From: an uncultured Colwellia sp.
GTDB lineage: Bacteria; Pseudomonadota; Gammaproteobacteria; Enterobacterales; Alteromonadaceae
Assembly (NCBI GenBank): GCA_913062815.1
Contig: CAJXWZ010000002.1
Coordinates: forward strand, 1 to 64,000
Length of the DNA stretch: 64,000 nt
Direction: 5' to 3'
The notes below the pieces were generated by a model, which worked only from the letters and a program-made list of their open reading frames with translations, was not told where the DNA came from and ran no database searches. How positions within the stretch are numbered: position 1 is the stretch's first letter; the number at the start of each line of letters is the position of its first letter. Both the position numbers and the translations under genes were made by a program. Below, piece after piece: positions 1 to 9,310 of this stretch.

Positions 1-402
1 TTCCGTAAGCTTCTTGACGAAGGTCGTGCTGGCGAGAACTGTGGTGTTCTTCTACGTGGTCTTAAGCGTGAAGATGTAGAACGTGGTCAAGTACTATGTG
101 CACCAGGTTCAATTTTACCACACACTAAATTCGAATCAGAAGTATATGTACTAAGTAAAGATGAAGGTGGTCGTCATACGCCATTCTTCAAAGGTTACCG
201 TCCACAGTTTTACTTCCGTACAACTGACATCACTGGCTCTGTTGAGTTACCAGAAGGTGTTGAAATGGTAATGCCAGGCGATAACTTGAAATTTGTTGTT
301 GAGCTAATAAACCCAGTAGCGATGGACGAAGGTTTACGCTTCGCGATTCGTGAAGGCGGTCGTACTGTTGGTGCTGGTGTTGTATCAGCTATCTTAGATT
401 AA
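1..402 (+). CDS. tuf: Elongation factor Tu (3' part, truncated by window start)
   Basis: The frame is open from the first base and encodes the last 133 residues of EF-Tu, the GTPase that brings aminoacyl-tRNA to the ribosome. It covers the end of domain 2 and all of domain 3. Recognisable family segments are [33 protein letters not shown] and the C-terminal [15 protein letters not shown]. The G domain lies outside the window. A strong intrinsic terminator follows the stop codon, so tuf is the last gene of its unit. Identity is certain; whether this is tufA or tufB cannot be told from here. Confidence 0.97.
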   Translation, partial: FRKLLDEGRAGENCGVLLRGLKREDVERGQVLCAPGSILPHTKFESEVYVLSKDEGGRHTPFFKGYRPQFYFRTTDITGSVELPEGVEMVMPGDNLKFVVELINPVAMDEGLRFAIREGGRTVGAGVVSAILD

Positions 403-424
403 TATCTAGATAACAGTAGAAGCT

Positions 425-451
425 AAAAAGGTCGCGAAAGCGGCCTTTTTT
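425..451 (+). terminator. Rho-independent terminator of tuf
   Basis: A GGTCGC/GCGGCC stem with one G-U pair and a GAAA loop is extended by an A-tract pairing with a T-tract. It starts 22 bases after the tuf stop. The T-run on the + strand is clear. Confidence 0.9.
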
Positions 452-481
452 GTTTCAGAAACTAGAAAATCGGAACTACTT

Positions 482-1459
482 ATGTCTTGGAAACCAACGC
501 TTACATGGGATCATGCGCAAAAGCGTGCCCAGATATTACAACAAATACGACAGTTTTTTAGTGACAAAGCTGTTGTAGAGGTAGAAACGCCAACCTTGTC
601 GTTAGGTACAGTAACTGACGTGCATTTAGAAACGTTCACTTGCCGATATAATTTTTTAGCCGACAAGAGTGTATGTCAGCCAACTGAACTCCATTTACAA
701 ACGTCGCCAGAGTTCCATCTGAAACGTCTTTTAGCATCAGGTTATGGCTGCATTTATCAAATATCAAAGGCTTTTCGTCATGAAGAAGCTGGTCGCTATC
801 ATAACCCTGAATTTACTATGCTTGAATGGTACCGATTAGGGTTCGACCATTTTGAATTAATGGCTGAGGTTGCAGAACTATTACAGTTGGTTCTCAACTG
901 TGATGAGCCTATTCAAGTCACTTATCAACAACTTTTTATTGAGTATGTTGATGTAGATCCCTTGATGGCGAGTACTGAGCAATTATTAGCAATAATTAAC
1001 GACCACAATAAACTGTGTGAATGGCTAGCAATAGCAGACGATAATGATATTTTATTACAGTTTATATTTAGTGAAATTATTGAGCCAAAGATAGGTAATG
1101 ATAAACCATGTTTTGTTTTTAACTTTCCTATATCGCAAGCCTCTTTAGCAAAAATGTGTCCAAAGGATAATAGGGTCGCACAACGCTTTGAGTGCTATTT
1201 TCGTGGTATTGAACTAGTAAATGGATTTAATGAGTTAACGGATATCGATGTACAATTAGAACGTTTTCAACAAGATAATGTAAAACGTAAAAAAATGCTT
1301 TTAAAAGAAAAGCGCATTGATGCGAATTTTATATCTGCATTGTCTCATGGATTACCACCGTGTTCAGGTGTCGCCTTAGGTGTTGATCGCCTTATAATGT
1401 TAGCGTTAAAAGCTGATCATATAGAGCAGGTGATTAGTTTTCCCGTTGACCGTTCTTAA
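482..1459 (+). CDS. epmA: Elongation factor P--(R)-beta-lysine ligase EpmA
   Basis: EpmA (GenX/PoxA/YjeA) is a class II lysyl-tRNA-synthetase paralog that attaches (R)-beta-lysine to a conserved lysine of EF-P, allowing rapid translation of polyproline stretches. The 325-residue length fits the family, which has the catalytic core but no N-terminal anticodon-binding domain. The product begins with the typical WKPT segment. Motif 2 is seen as FRHEEAGRYHNPEFTMLEWYR (two parts, FRHEEAGR and NPEFTMLEWYR), and motif 3 as GVALGVDRLIML. Its partners epmB and efp are not in the window. It stands alone between the tuf terminator and the MerC gene. Confidence 0.95.
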   Translation: MSWKPTLTWDHAQKRAQILQQIRQFFSDKAVVEVETPTLSLGTVTDVHLETFTCRYNFLADKSVCQPTELHLQTSPEFHLKRLLASGYGCIYQISKAFRHEEAGRYHNPEFTMLEWYRLGFDHFELMAEVAELLQLVLNCDEPIQVTYQQLFIEYVDVDPLMASTEQLLAIINDHNKLCEWLAIADDNDILLQFIFSEIIEPKIGNDKPCFVFNFPISQASLAKMCPKDNRVAQRFECYFRGIELVNGFNELTDIDVQLERFQQDNVKRKKMLLKEKRIDANFISALSHGLPPCSGVALGVDRLIMLALKADHIEQVISFPVDRS

Positions 1460-1484
1460 ATTTGATGAGTTTAGAAATTTTAAT

Positions 1485-1511
1485 AATGTTATAGTGTATC
1501 AATTGTGATAC
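1485..1511. promoter_or_regulatory. Candidate Zur-type operator overlapping a second palindrome
   Basis: AATGTTATA at 1485-1493 is identical to a half-site of the enterobacterial Zur box. The opposite half, TGTATCAAT, matches about 6 of 9 positions. It overlaps a perfect inverted repeat, GTATCA-ATTG-TGATAC, at 1496-1511. Both lie about 100 bases before the MerC-family gene. The sequence match is seen; Zur control is inferred. Confidence 0.35.
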
Positions 1512-1607
1512 TATTACAAAATACCATCATGAAGTATCATTTAGTTTCAACGTATTAATTAAATGCTTCATGTTAATTACCGTTAAATATTAAAATTCTA
1601 GGTTCTT

Positions 1608-1988
1608 ATGTTAGATAGATTAGGCATTACAGCCACATCATTATGTGCATTACATTGTATTATGCTGCCCATTATTTTACCTATATTACCTCTAATGGGC
1701 CTAAGCTTTTTAGCCGACCATACTTGGGAGCATGTATTCTTACTGATGACGGCAGCACTCGGTACAATTGCACTCTTTTCAGGCTTTAAACGTTACCATA
1801 AACGTTTGTACCCGTTTTATTTGCTCTACTTAGGTGTAGCGTTATATTGGATAAAACATGACTTTTCAGCAGCAGTTGAAATGTATTTTATAATAGGGGG
1901 AGCAAGCCTTATTATTGCTGCTCACTTTATTAATATTAAACTATGTAACAACTGTAAAGAATGTGATTCTCACACTTGTACTTCATAG
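1608..1988 (+). CDS. MerC-family metal-related inner-membrane protein
   Basis: A 126-residue protein with four predicted membrane segments (about 12-35, 43-60, 68-84 and 90-108). An N-terminal CALHC motif lies in the first helix, as in the MerC family of mercury transporters. The cytoplasmic tail is cysteine-rich (LCNNCKECDSHTCTS), which suggests metal binding. MerC proteins of mer operons carry Hg(II), but no merR, merA or merT is present, so a chromosomal zinc or other metal role is more likely. A possible Zur operator lies upstream, pointing to induction under zinc shortage. Family membership is fairly sure; the substrate is unknown. Confidence 0.75.
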   Translation: MLDRLGITATSLCALHCIMLPIILPILPLMGLSFLADHTWEHVFLLMTAALGTIALFSGFKRYHKRLYPFYLLYLGVALYWIKHDFSAAVEMYFIIGGASLIIAAHFINIKLCNNCKECDSHTCTS

Positions 1989-2056
1989 TTTAACGTCAGT
2001 AGCAAACACGTAGAAAGCTGCAACTTACAGTTTGCATGTTGGTGCAAGGGTAATGG

Positions 2057-3460
2057 TTAATTAATATCCAATTCTTTCAGTTTTCTTGTTAAAGTGTTTC
2101 TTCCCCAGCCTAGTTTTTTAGCAGCATCCTGCTTATGTCCTTGCGTATAAAGTAGAGCTCGTTCTAGCATTATTTTTTCGAATTCAGGTGTGGCAGTATC
2201 TAAAATTGCACTATGGCCTTGTGCTAATTCTTGATCCATCCAATCACTCAATGCCGCTTGCCAAGATGATGCTTGTGAATTAATTTGTATTGTTTTCACA
2301 GTTAACTCACTTGGTAAGTCTTCCAATAATATCTCTTGACCACTAGCCATAACAGTGAGAAAGCGACAAATGTTCTCTAGTTGTCTGACATTCCCTGGCC
2401 ACTGGCATTGTTGTAGGAACGCAGCAGCTTTTTTGCTGACCGATTTTGGCTCGACACTTAATTCGTTTGCTGCTTGTTTTAAGAAATGTTGACTTAACTG
2501 AGCAATATCTTCTTTTCTTTCGCGTAGGCTGGGTAGTTGAATGCGGATAACATTTAGTCGATGGAATAAGTCTTCCCTAAATTCACTATTATTTACTCTA
2601 TCTTCTAGATTTTGATGTGTTGCGGCTATTATTCGAACATCTACTTGTACAGGCGAATGACCGCCAACACGGTAAAACTGACCATCAGATAAAACGCGTA
2701 ATAATCGTGTCTGAATTTCTAGTGGCATATCGCCTATTTCATCTAAAAATAGCGTTCCGCCGTGAGCTTGTTCAAATCGTCCTTGCCGTACTGAATTTGC
2801 ACCAGTAAATGCCCCTTTTTCATGTCCGAATAATTCTGATTCAATAAGATCTTTTGGAATTGCCGCCATATTAAGCGGTATAAATGGTGCGTGAGATCTA
2901 GGACTGTGTGAATGTAATGCATGAGCTACTAATTCTTTACCTGTCCCTGATTCACCATTAATTAAGACACTAATACTTGAACGAGATAAACGACCAATAG
3001 CCCGAAATACTTCCTGCATAGCTGGTGCTTCACCAATGAGACCGGCAGCTAAAGGAGCAACTTCTTTTTTCTGATTTTTCGCATTTTGCTCCCGAGCATG
3101 CGTTAATGCGCGATTCACTAAAGTAACAGCTTCATCCATATCAAATGGTTTGGGCAAATATTCAAATGCACCACCTTTATAGGCATTAACAGCACTATCT
3201 AGATCTGAATGAGCGGTCATGATAATGACGGGGATGTTAGGGTGATCTTTGCTTATGGAATTGAGTAGGCTCATACCATCAATATCAGGCATGCGAATAT
3301 CAGAGATAATAACTTCAGGACGATCATGATCCAAAGCAATTAATAAATTACTCGCACTTTCAAACGATGCACTAGTAATATTAGCCTTAGTAAAAGCTTT
3401 CTCTAAAACCCAACGAATTGAGCTATCATCGTCAACAATCCAAACTTGTTCGGTAATCAT
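2057..3460 (-). CDS. ntrC: Nitrogen regulation response regulator NtrC
   Basis: NtrC (GlnG, NRI) is the sigma-54-dependent activator of nitrogen-assimilation genes. The 467 residues hold a receiver domain (1-120, phosphoacceptor D54, K104), an AAA+ domain (about 142-370) and a C-terminal Fis-type helix-turn-helix ending in KKLGWGRNTLTRKLKEL. The AAA+ domain has Walker A GESGTGKE at 169-176, the sigma-54 contact loop GAFTGA at 216-221 and Walker B GGTLFLDE at 234-241. It lies 63 bases downstream of ntrB in the same direction. NtrC-type sites lie before ntrB and before glnA, so it likely controls its own cluster. Confidence 0.97.
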   Translation of the reverse strand: MITEQVWIVDDDSSIRWVLEKAFTKANITSASFESASNLLIALDHDRPEVIISDIRMPDIDGMSLLNSISKDHPNIPVIIMTAHSDLDSAVNAYKGGAFEYLPKPFDMDEAVTLVNRALTHAREQNAKNQKKEVAPLAAGLIGEAPAMQEVFRAIGRLSRSSISVLINGESGTGKELVAHALHSHSPRSHAPFIPLNMAAIPKDLIESELFGHEKGAFTGANSVRQGRFEQAHGGTLFLDEIGDMPLEIQTRLLRVLSDGQFYRVGGHSPVQVDVRIIAATHQNLEDRVNNSEFREDLFHRLNVIRIQLPSLRERKEDIAQLSQHFLKQAANELSVEPKSVSKKAAAFLQQCQWPGNVRQLENICRFLTVMASGQEILLEDLPSELTVKTIQINSQASSWQAALSDWMDQELAQGHSAILDTATPEFEKIMLERALLYTQGHKQDAAKKLGWGRNTLTRKLKELDIN

Positions 3461-3523
3461 GTTTTTTTCTCTTGCGTTAAAGTTATAAAAGTCAGTTATA
3501 GGCTTTTGGTATAGCTCTTTATA

Positions 3524-4597
3524 TTAGTTTAGTGGTAAAAGAATCATAAATTCTGTATGACCAGGGCGACTATGACAAGATAGTTTTCCTTGGTGTTGGT
3601 TTACTAATGTTTGCGAAATAGATAGTCCTAAGCCGGTACCATTAGAACGACCAGAGACCATAGGGTAAAATAATGTATCTTGAATATTAACTGGAATGCC
3701 GGGCCCATCGTCAATAATACTGATCACTACTGATAATTTTACTCGCTTTCCGTTTATTGTTTTATTACTCGCAATACGGGTTTTAAGGGTGATAATATTT
3801 TCAGCTGATATTGCTTGAATAGCATTGTTGACAATATTTAATACTGCTTGCTGAATTTTTTCTTGATCACATTCTACACTGGGAATCGAAGGGTCGTAGT
3901 CACGTTTAAGTTCTATTATTTTCTCACTAGAAAAATTAACAATTTGGCAAACTTTTTCCAGTACAGAATGAATGTTATGAGTCTCTATTTGCGGTAACTG
4001 GTTGGGGCCTAAAAGCCGGTCAACTAAGTTTGTTAATCTATCAGCTTGCTCAATAATCATCTCAGTGTATTCTTGCTGATCTTGATCTAACTCTTTATTC
4101 AACAACTGTGCAGCACCCCGTAAACCACCAAGCGGGTTCTTAATTTCATGGGCTAAGCCCTTAATCAAATCACGTGCAGCGATCCACTGTTGCTGTTGAA
4201 ATACTTCAAGGCTAATTTGTTTTTGCTGATCAATTTGTTTAAATTCAATAAGCACATGAGAAACACGATTAAACTCGACCGCGGAAGCAGTTACTTCGGC
4301 AGTAAAGCGATGACTTTCACTAAACTCCACGACTATTTCACTATCAGTAAACTCTTGCCCTGTCGCCAGTAATTGAGTTAAGCGGGTATGCGTTATGGAA
4401 GTATTGGCAAAGATCAGATCATGGGGCCTACCGTACAATTTATTTAAACTTTTAATCAGTAGGGCTTCAGCAGCAGGGTTTAGATAGCAAATCTTTAATT
4501 CTTGATCGAGTATTAGCACGGCAGTAACCAATTGGTTTGCTAATGCTTGTTGATAGCCTATTTTTAATTGTTGTATTTCTTGCCTAGATTGCAACAT
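3524..4597 (-). CDS. ntrB: Nitrogen regulation sensor histidine kinase NtrB
   Basis: NtrB (GlnL, NRII) is the soluble kinase/phosphatase of NtrC, normally controlled by the PII protein. In 357 residues it has an N-terminal PAS domain (about 10-120), a HisKA domain with phosphoacceptor H150 in GLAHEIKNPLGG, and an HATPase domain. The ATP-binding domain shows an N box (NIVNNAIQAI), a G1 box (DDGPGIP) and a G2 box (GTGLGLSI). There are no membrane helices, as expected. It is followed by ntrC. A perfect-consensus NtrC site ends about 26 bases before its start codon, which fits NtrC limiting its own synthesis, as at E. coli glnLp. Confidence 0.96.
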   Translation of the reverse strand: MLQSRQEIQQLKIGYQQALANQLVTAVLILDQELKICYLNPAAEALLIKSLNKLYGRPHDLIFANTSITHTRLTQLLATGQEFTDSEIVVEFSESHRFTAEVTASAVEFNRVSHVLIEFKQIDQQKQISLEVFQQQQWIAARDLIKGLAHEIKNPLGGLRGAAQLLNKELDQDQQEYTEMIIEQADRLTNLVDRLLGPNQLPQIETHNIHSVLEKVCQIVNFSSEKIIELKRDYDPSIPSVECDQEKIQQAVLNIVNNAIQAISAENIITLKTRIASNKTINGKRVKLSVVISIIDDGPGIPVNIQDTLFYPMVSGRSNGTGLGLSISQTLVNQHQGKLSCHSRPGHTEFMILLPLN

Positions 4598-4622
4598 AAA
4601 ACCCCACTCTCATTTCACATGC

Positions 4623-4637
4623 GCACTAATGTGGTGC
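4623..4637. promoter_or_regulatory. NtrC binding site upstream of ntrB
   Basis: Read on the minus strand the site is GCACCA-CAT-TAGTGC, which fits the NtrC consensus GCACYA-N3-TRGTGC at every defined position. It lies between the DUF4124 gene and ntrB. No convincing sigma-54 element was seen next to it, so a repressing role at a sigma-70 promoter, as known for E. coli glnL, is the simplest reading. Confidence 0.75.
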
Positions 4638-4707
4638 ATATAATTCAGTATATTCTAGAAAGGTCTTATTTGCAGGGTAAAATGCCGCTATTTGGTGCTA
4701 ATTGTTG

Positions 4708-5226
4708 TTAATTGGCTGAGGCACGATGCATATAAAACGTTATTGCTTTAGATAATGCAATTACCTTGCCCTTTTCGTTGATTAATTCCATTTTTATTTG
4801 GTGTTCGCCACGGTCAATATTTCGAAGCGAAAACATGGTGTGCGTTTGAGGTTTTTGATGTGGAGTATCGTCTAAGATAAGCTGGATTTTTAAACCGCGC
4901 TTAAAGATTGGTTTAATACTACCACTGATGTAAACAGAACCAGTATTATCACGTATGGTAGCGTTATCCTTAGGGTGATTGATAACAACTTGATAATCGT
5001 CTTCAATCTTCTTGGTGTTAATATCTAAAACTTGCGTTTCAACTTTGGTGGAAGATTTGATGACATTTCCAGGTTTAGTTGTGACTTCTTCAGCACCAGG
5101 TCTTGGCGTGTCCGAATAGACTAATTCCCCTTTTTCATTGCGCCATACATATATCTTAGCGGTACTCGCATTTACGGGAGTTGCTATTGATAAAGTGAGC
5201 AATGTCAGCAATATAAGTCTAATCAT
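4708..5226 (-). CDS. Exported DUF4124-domain protein in the gln cluster
   Basis: A 172-residue secreted protein. Residues 1-20 form a signal peptide, likely cut after VNA-S. A DUF4124 domain follows, with the typical IYVWRNEKGELVYSDTPRPGA opening (in two parts, IYVWRNEKGE and YSDTPRPGA). The C-terminal half is an Ig-like beta-rich segment (PKDNATIRDNTGSVYISG and later strands). The function of DUF4124 is not established. It sits between glnA and ntrB on the same strand; its 3' end is 110 bases from ntrB, and a terminator separates it from glnA. The recurrent position beside glnA in marine gammaproteobacteria is my recollection rather than a checked fact. Confidence 0.8.
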   Translation of the reverse strand: MIRLILLTLLTLSIATPVNASTAKIYVWRNEKGELVYSDTPRPGAEEVTTKPGNVIKSSTKVETQVLDINTKKIEDDYQVVINHPKDNATIRDNTGSVYISGSIKPIFKRGLKIQLILDDTPHQKPQTHTMFSLRNIDRGEHQIKMELINEKGKVIALSKAITFYMHRASAN

Positions 5227-5360
5227 AATTAATAAGTATATCCTGTTCCTTTAGATATATCCAAGCACACCAAAGTGCGTACATAGGTAATTATAATTTA
5301 TACAAAAATTCTAAGTTTTGCCACTTAAAAATGTATTTACTTTATCAAAGAGTTTTTGAT

Positions 5361-5390
5361 AATAAAAAAGCCCACTAAAGTGGGCTTTAT
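5361..5390 (-). terminator. Rho-independent terminator of glnA
   Basis: Perfect 9-bp stem (AAAGCCCAC / GTGGGCTTT) with a TAAA loop. On the minus strand it is followed by a T-run, the complement of the A-run at 5364-5369. It lies 57 bases past the glnA stop and separates glnA from the DUF4124 gene. Confidence 0.88.
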
Positions 5391-5446
5391 ATTTAAAAAT
5401 TTAAGTCAAAGCACTAGGCTTAATACTTATAATTTCTAACTAGTAA

Positions 5447-6853
5447 TTAAACGCTATAGTACATATCAAATTCTACTGGATGAGTAGTAGAGTTCAATAA
5501 TTCAATTTCTTCTCGTTTAAGGCCGATGTATGCATCGATCATATCGCTATCCATTACACCACCAACAGTTAAGAATTCTTTGTCGGCTTCTAGAGCGTCT
5601 AATGCTTCTTCAAGTGAAGAGGCAACTTGTGGAATTTCCGCCGCTTCTTCTGCTGGTAAGTCATATAGATCTTTATCCATAGCATCACCAGGGTGGATTT
5701 TGTTTTTGATACCGTCAAGGCCTGCCATCAGCATTGCTGAGAAAGCTAAATATGGGTTAGCTGTAGGATCAGGGAAACGTACTTCAATGCGCATTGCTTT
5801 CGGCGAAGGTACCATTGGGATACGAATAGAAGCAGAACGATTACGAGCTGAGTAAGCAAGCATTACTGGTGCTTCAAAACCAGGCACAAGGCGTTTGTAC
5901 GAATTAGTTGACGCATTAGTGAAAGCGTTTAATGCTTTAGCATGCTTGATAATACCACCAACGTAATAAAGCGCTAGTTCAGATAAACCGCCGTATTTAT
6001 CACCAGAGAATAAGTTAACACCATCTTTAGCGAGCGATTGATGTACATGCATACCTGTACCGTTGTCACCTACTAATGGCTTAGGCATAAAGGTGGCAGT
6101 TTTGCCGTATGCATGCGCAACGTTATGCACAACATACTTATAAATTTGTACTTCATCTGCCTTTAATACCATAGTATTAAAGCGACAAGCGATTTCGTTT
6201 TGGCCAGCAGTAGCAACTTCATGATGATGTGCTTCAACAACTAAGCCCATATCTTCCATCACTAAACACATAGCAGAACGTAGGTCTTGTGAGGAATCAA
6301 CAGGGGCTGTTGGGAAGTAGCCGCCTTTAACTCCAGGACGATGACCCATATTGCCTTCTTCGTATTCAGTACCAGAATTCCAACAAGCTTCTTTATCATC
6401 AATCTTATAGAATGAACCACTCATGTCGGTATGGAAACGAACATCATCAAAAACGAAGAATTCAGGCTCTGGACCAATTAATACCGTATCAGCAACACCA
6501 GTGCTACGCATATACTCTTCAGCGCGTTTAGCTACAGAACGAGGATCACGGCTATACCCTTGCATTGTTGTTGGTTCTAAAATATCACAACGAATGTTCA
6601 AGGTAACTGCTTCTGTGAATGGGTCTAATACAGCACTTTCTGCATCAGGCATCATTACCATGTCAGATTCATTAATACCTTTCCAACCTTGAATTGAAGA
6701 GCCATCGAACATTTTACCGTCTTCGAAGAAGTCTTCGTTAACTTGGTGATGAGGAATAGAAACGTGTTGTTCTTTACCTTTTGAATCAGTGAAACGAAGG
6801 TCAACAAATTTGACATCGTGCTCTTTAATTAAATCGAATACTGCTTGTGACAT
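5447..6853 (-). CDS. glnA: Glutamine synthetase, type I-beta
   Basis: GlnA makes glutamine from glutamate, ammonia and ATP as a dodecamer. The 468 residues match the type I-beta length. The product shows the DGSSIQGW segment, the ATP-site [16 protein letters not shown], and the adenylylation loop with Y397 in DLYDLPAEE, so GlnE-type control is expected. The start is supported by a GGAGAG ribosome site 7-8 bases upstream. The upstream gap holds a sigma-54 promoter and an NtrC site, so transcription should rise under nitrogen limitation through the NtrBC pair encoded just downstream. Confidence 0.98.
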   Translation of the reverse strand: MSQAVFDLIKEHDVKFVDLRFTDSKGKEQHVSIPHHQVNEDFFEDGKMFDGSSIQGWKGINESDMVMMPDAESAVLDPFTEAVTLNIRCDILEPTTMQGYSRDPRSVAKRAEEYMRSTGVADTVLIGPEPEFFVFDDVRFHTDMSGSFYKIDDKEACWNSGTEYEEGNMGHRPGVKGGYFPTAPVDSSQDLRSAMCLVMEDMGLVVEAHHHEVATAGQNEIACRFNTMVLKADEVQIYKYVVHNVAHAYGKTATFMPKPLVGDNGTGMHVHQSLAKDGVNLFSGDKYGGLSELALYYVGGIIKHAKALNAFTNASTNSYKRLVPGFEAPVMLAYSARNRSASIRIPMVPSPKAMRIEVRFPDPTANPYLAFSAMLMAGLDGIKNKIHPGDAMDKDLYDLPAEEAAEIPQVASSLEEALDALEADKEFLTVGGVMDSDMIDAYIGLKREEIELLNSTTHPVEFDMYYSV

Positions 6854-6919
6854 TGTGTCTCTCCAGTGAGGTTAGTTTTAAATTTTGTTGGTTTGCACCA
6901 ATTGCTATGGCAAACATAA

Positions 6920-6935
6920 GCTAAAATTATGCCAA
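6920..6935 (-). promoter_or_regulatory. Sigma-54 (RpoN) promoter of glnA
   Basis: On the minus strand the sequence is TTGGCATAATTTTAGC. It has the invariant GG (-24) and GC (-12) at exact spacing and differs from the consensus TTGGCAC-N5-TTGC mainly at one T of the -12 box. The predicted transcription start is near 6908, about 55 bases before the glnA ATG. Confidence 0.8.
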
Positions 6936-6985
6936 CAATAAAAACCTTAATAAACAGGATATTACAATAGGCGAAAAATATCGTT

Positions 6986-7001
6986 TGCACCTGTATGGTG
7001 C
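6986..7001. promoter_or_regulatory. NtrC enhancer site upstream of glnA
   Basis: GCACC-TGTAT-GGTGC is a near-perfect NtrC palindrome centred about 85 bases upstream of the predicted sigma-54 start. A second half-site GGTGCA lies at 7018-7023, with a weak partner. The arrangement resembles the enhancer of E. coli glnAp2. The rest of the 402-base gap between glnA and typA holds the two divergent promoters and nothing else I can support. Confidence 0.8.
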
Positions 7002-7146
7002 TCGCCCAGATCTTTTTGGTGCATCCAAGGTTGGGTTGTTCACACTATAGACTATTCTAAAAATTTGTCCTGTAATTAAATTGAATATTTTATCGCAAAA
7101 TTAATTTTAGTAAATTTTTATTAGGCTAAAATTTGCTTTTGCAGAA

Positions 7147-7179
7147 TTGATATCTTTTTGAACAAAACAGCTGTATAAT
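7147..7179 (+). promoter_or_regulatory. Candidate sigma-70 promoter of typA
   Basis: A perfect -10 box TATAAT is at 7174-7179, directly preceded by TG. The best -35 candidates, TTGATA at 7147 or TTTGAA at 7158, have poor spacing (21 or 10 bases), so the -10 carries most of the evidence. It lies 77 bases before the typA start. Confidence 0.45.
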
Positions 7180-7255
7180 GCGCGCCAAATTATAGCCCTA
7201 TTCATAAGTCGTGCTTTGGTAGCATAACTTATGATAGTAACAGCGAGTAACGCCT

Positions 7256-9073
7256 GTGTTAGATAAATTACGTAACGTCGCAATTATTGCCCACGTTGAC
7301 CACGGAAAAACCACCCTTGTTGATAAATTACTTGAGCAATCTGGCACATTAGGTTCGCGTAGCGATCATGATGAGCGAGTAATGGACTCGAATGATATCG
7401 AGAAAGAACGTGGTATCACCATCTTAGCGAAGAATACCGCTGTTAACTGGAATGGTTACCGTGTCAATATCGTCGACACTCCTGGTCATGCTGATTTTGG
7501 TGGAGAAGTTGAGCGAGTAATGTCAATGGTAGATTCAGTATTATTGATAGTTGACGCACAGGAAGGCCCTATGCCACAAACGCGTTTTGTTACACAAAAA
7601 GCGTTTGCTCAAGGGTTAAAGCCTATTGTTGTAATCAATAAAGTTGATAAGCCGGGTTCTCGTCCAGATTGGGTTATGGATCAAGTATTTGAATTGTTTG
7701 ATAACCTTGGCGCTTCTGATGAACAACTTGATTTTAAAGTTGTTTATGCTTCGGCTATTAATGGTTGGGCTTCACTAGAAGAGGGTGAAACTGGCGGTGA
7801 TATGACACCTTTATTCAATACTATTATTGAAGAAGTCCCATCGCCAAATGCTGACCCTGATGGTTCATTCCAAATGCAAATATCACAACTTGATTACAGC
7901 TCTTATTTAGGTGTTATCGGTGTTGGTAGAATTAAACGCGGTAGTGTTAAGCCTAATCAACAAGTGACAATTCAATTGGCCAATGGCGGAGTGCATAACG
8001 CGAAAGTTGGTAAAGTATTTGGTTACCTTGGTTTAGAGCGCCATGATATAGATGAAGGTTTCGCGGGTGATATAATTGCCATTACTGGATTAGGCGAGCT
8101 TAAAATATCGGATACTATTTGTTGCCCAACTGAGGTCGAAGGTTTACCTGCACTATCTATTGATGAGCCTACCATTAATATGACATTCCAAGTAAATACC
8201 TCTCCATTTTGTGGTAAAGAAGGTAAATATGTTACTTCACGAAATATCAAAGACAGACTAGAGAAAGAATTAGTACATAACGTTGCTTTACGTGTTGAAC
8301 AGTTAGATGATCCAGATAAGTTTAAAGTATCAGGTCGTGGGGAATTGCATCTTGGTATTTTAATTGAAAATATGCGCCGTGAAGGTTTTGAACTCGCCGT
8401 GTCACGTCCTGAAGTTATCGAGCGTGAAATTAACGGTGAGCTGCAAGAACCTTATGAAACTGTAACGATTGATGTTGAAGAGCAGCATCAAGGCGCTATC
8501 ATGGAAAAAATGGGTGTTCGTAAAGCTGAATTAACTGATATGGCCCCTGATGGTACTGGTCGTATTCGTATGGACTTTATTATGCCTAGTCGTGGCCTAA
8601 TTGGTTTCCAAACAGAATTTATGACACTAACCTCGGGTTCAGGTTTAATTTATCATACATTTTTTGAATACGGACCGCATAAAGGTGGCGATATTGGTCA
8701 ACGCAAAAATGGTGTGATGATCGCTAATGCAACAGGTAAAGCGTTAACTAACGCTTTATTTAATTTGCAATCTCGTGGTCGTATGATGATTGGTCATGGT
8801 GTTGAAATTTATGAAGGTCAAGTTATTGGTATTCATAGCCGTGATAATGATTTAACGGTTAACGCTCTTAAAGGTAAGCAATTAACCAACGTACGTTCAT
8901 CAGGAACTGATGAAGCACAAGTACTAACGCCGCCAATTTTAATGACTTTAGAGCAAGCATTAGAGTTTATTGACAACGATGAATTGGTAGAAGTTACACC
9001 TGAAAGTATTCGTATTCGTAAAAGATTCTTAAAAGAAAATGACCGTAAACGTGAAGGTCGCGCTGCTAAATAA
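7256..9073 (+). CDS. typA: Ribosome-associated GTPase TypA/BipA
   Basis: TypA (BipA) is a translational GTPase of the EF-G/LepA group that helps ribosome assembly and stress or cold adaptation. The 605 residues hold a G domain with G1 AHVDHGKTT (12-20), G3 [16 protein letters not shown] and G4 NKVDKPG, then beta-barrel and EF-G-like domains and the BipA-specific C-terminal domain. The start is GTG: the product from there, [17 protein letters not shown], aligns directly with the E. coli start, and only a weak AGCGAG ribosome site precedes it. It forms a single-gene unit with its own terminator. Confidence 0.97.
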   Translation: MLDKLRNVAIIAHVDHGKTTLVDKLLEQSGTLGSRSDHDERVMDSNDIEKERGITILAKNTAVNWNGYRVNIVDTPGHADFGGEVERVMSMVDSVLLIVDAQEGPMPQTRFVTQKAFAQGLKPIVVINKVDKPGSRPDWVMDQVFELFDNLGASDEQLDFKVVYASAINGWASLEEGETGGDMTPLFNTIIEEVPSPNADPDGSFQMQISQLDYSSYLGVIGVGRIKRGSVKPNQQVTIQLANGGVHNAKVGKVFGYLGLERHDIDEGFAGDIIAITGLGELKISDTICCPTEVEGLPALSIDEPTINMTFQVNTSPFCGKEGKYVTSRNIKDRLEKELVHNVALRVEQLDDPDKFKVSGRGELHLGILIENMRREGFELAVSRPEVIEREINGELQEPYETVTIDVEEQHQGAIMEKMGVRKAELTDMAPDGTGRIRMDFIMPSRGLIGFQTEFMTLTSGSGLIYHTFFEYGPHKGGDIGQRKNGVMIANATGKALTNALFNLQSRGRMMIGHGVEIYEGQVIGIHSRDNDLTVNALKGKQLTNVRSSGTDEAQVLTPPILMTLEQALEFIDNDELVEVTPESIRIRKRFLKENDRKREGRAAK

Positions 9074-9100
9074 CATTTTAATTGACAATGCGTGATGTTG

Positions 9101-9133
9101 AAACCGCTTAATAGCTTATTGAGCGGTTTTTTT
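9101..9133 (+). terminator. Rho-independent terminator of typA
   Basis: An 8-bp perfect stem (AAACCGCT / AGCGGTTT) with a 13-base loop is followed by a run of Ts, 28 bases after the typA stop. Confidence 0.88.
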
Positions 9134-9310
9134 ATGGAAAAATTACGATGATAACTTGATGTTTTATATTAACTAAAAAATTAAGTTAATATCTTGTTAC
9201 TTTTTGTTGTTCAAATAACGAGCAAAGATAATCTTTGCTGCTAGACTTAAGAGGTAAGTTAGTTTTTTATTCACACCATTTCATTAGTGTTCAGCAAAGG
9301 GAGTTGCAGT

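Noticed and set aside
5526-5855. Open frame on the plus strand inside glnA
   Set aside because: It is antisense to a certain glnA coding region, has no ribosome site, and its protein looks like a mirror of the GlnA codons.
7018-7023. Second NtrC site upstream of glnA
   Set aside because: Only one half-site (GGTGCA) is good; the partner half matches poorly, so it is mentioned with the main site but not called separately.
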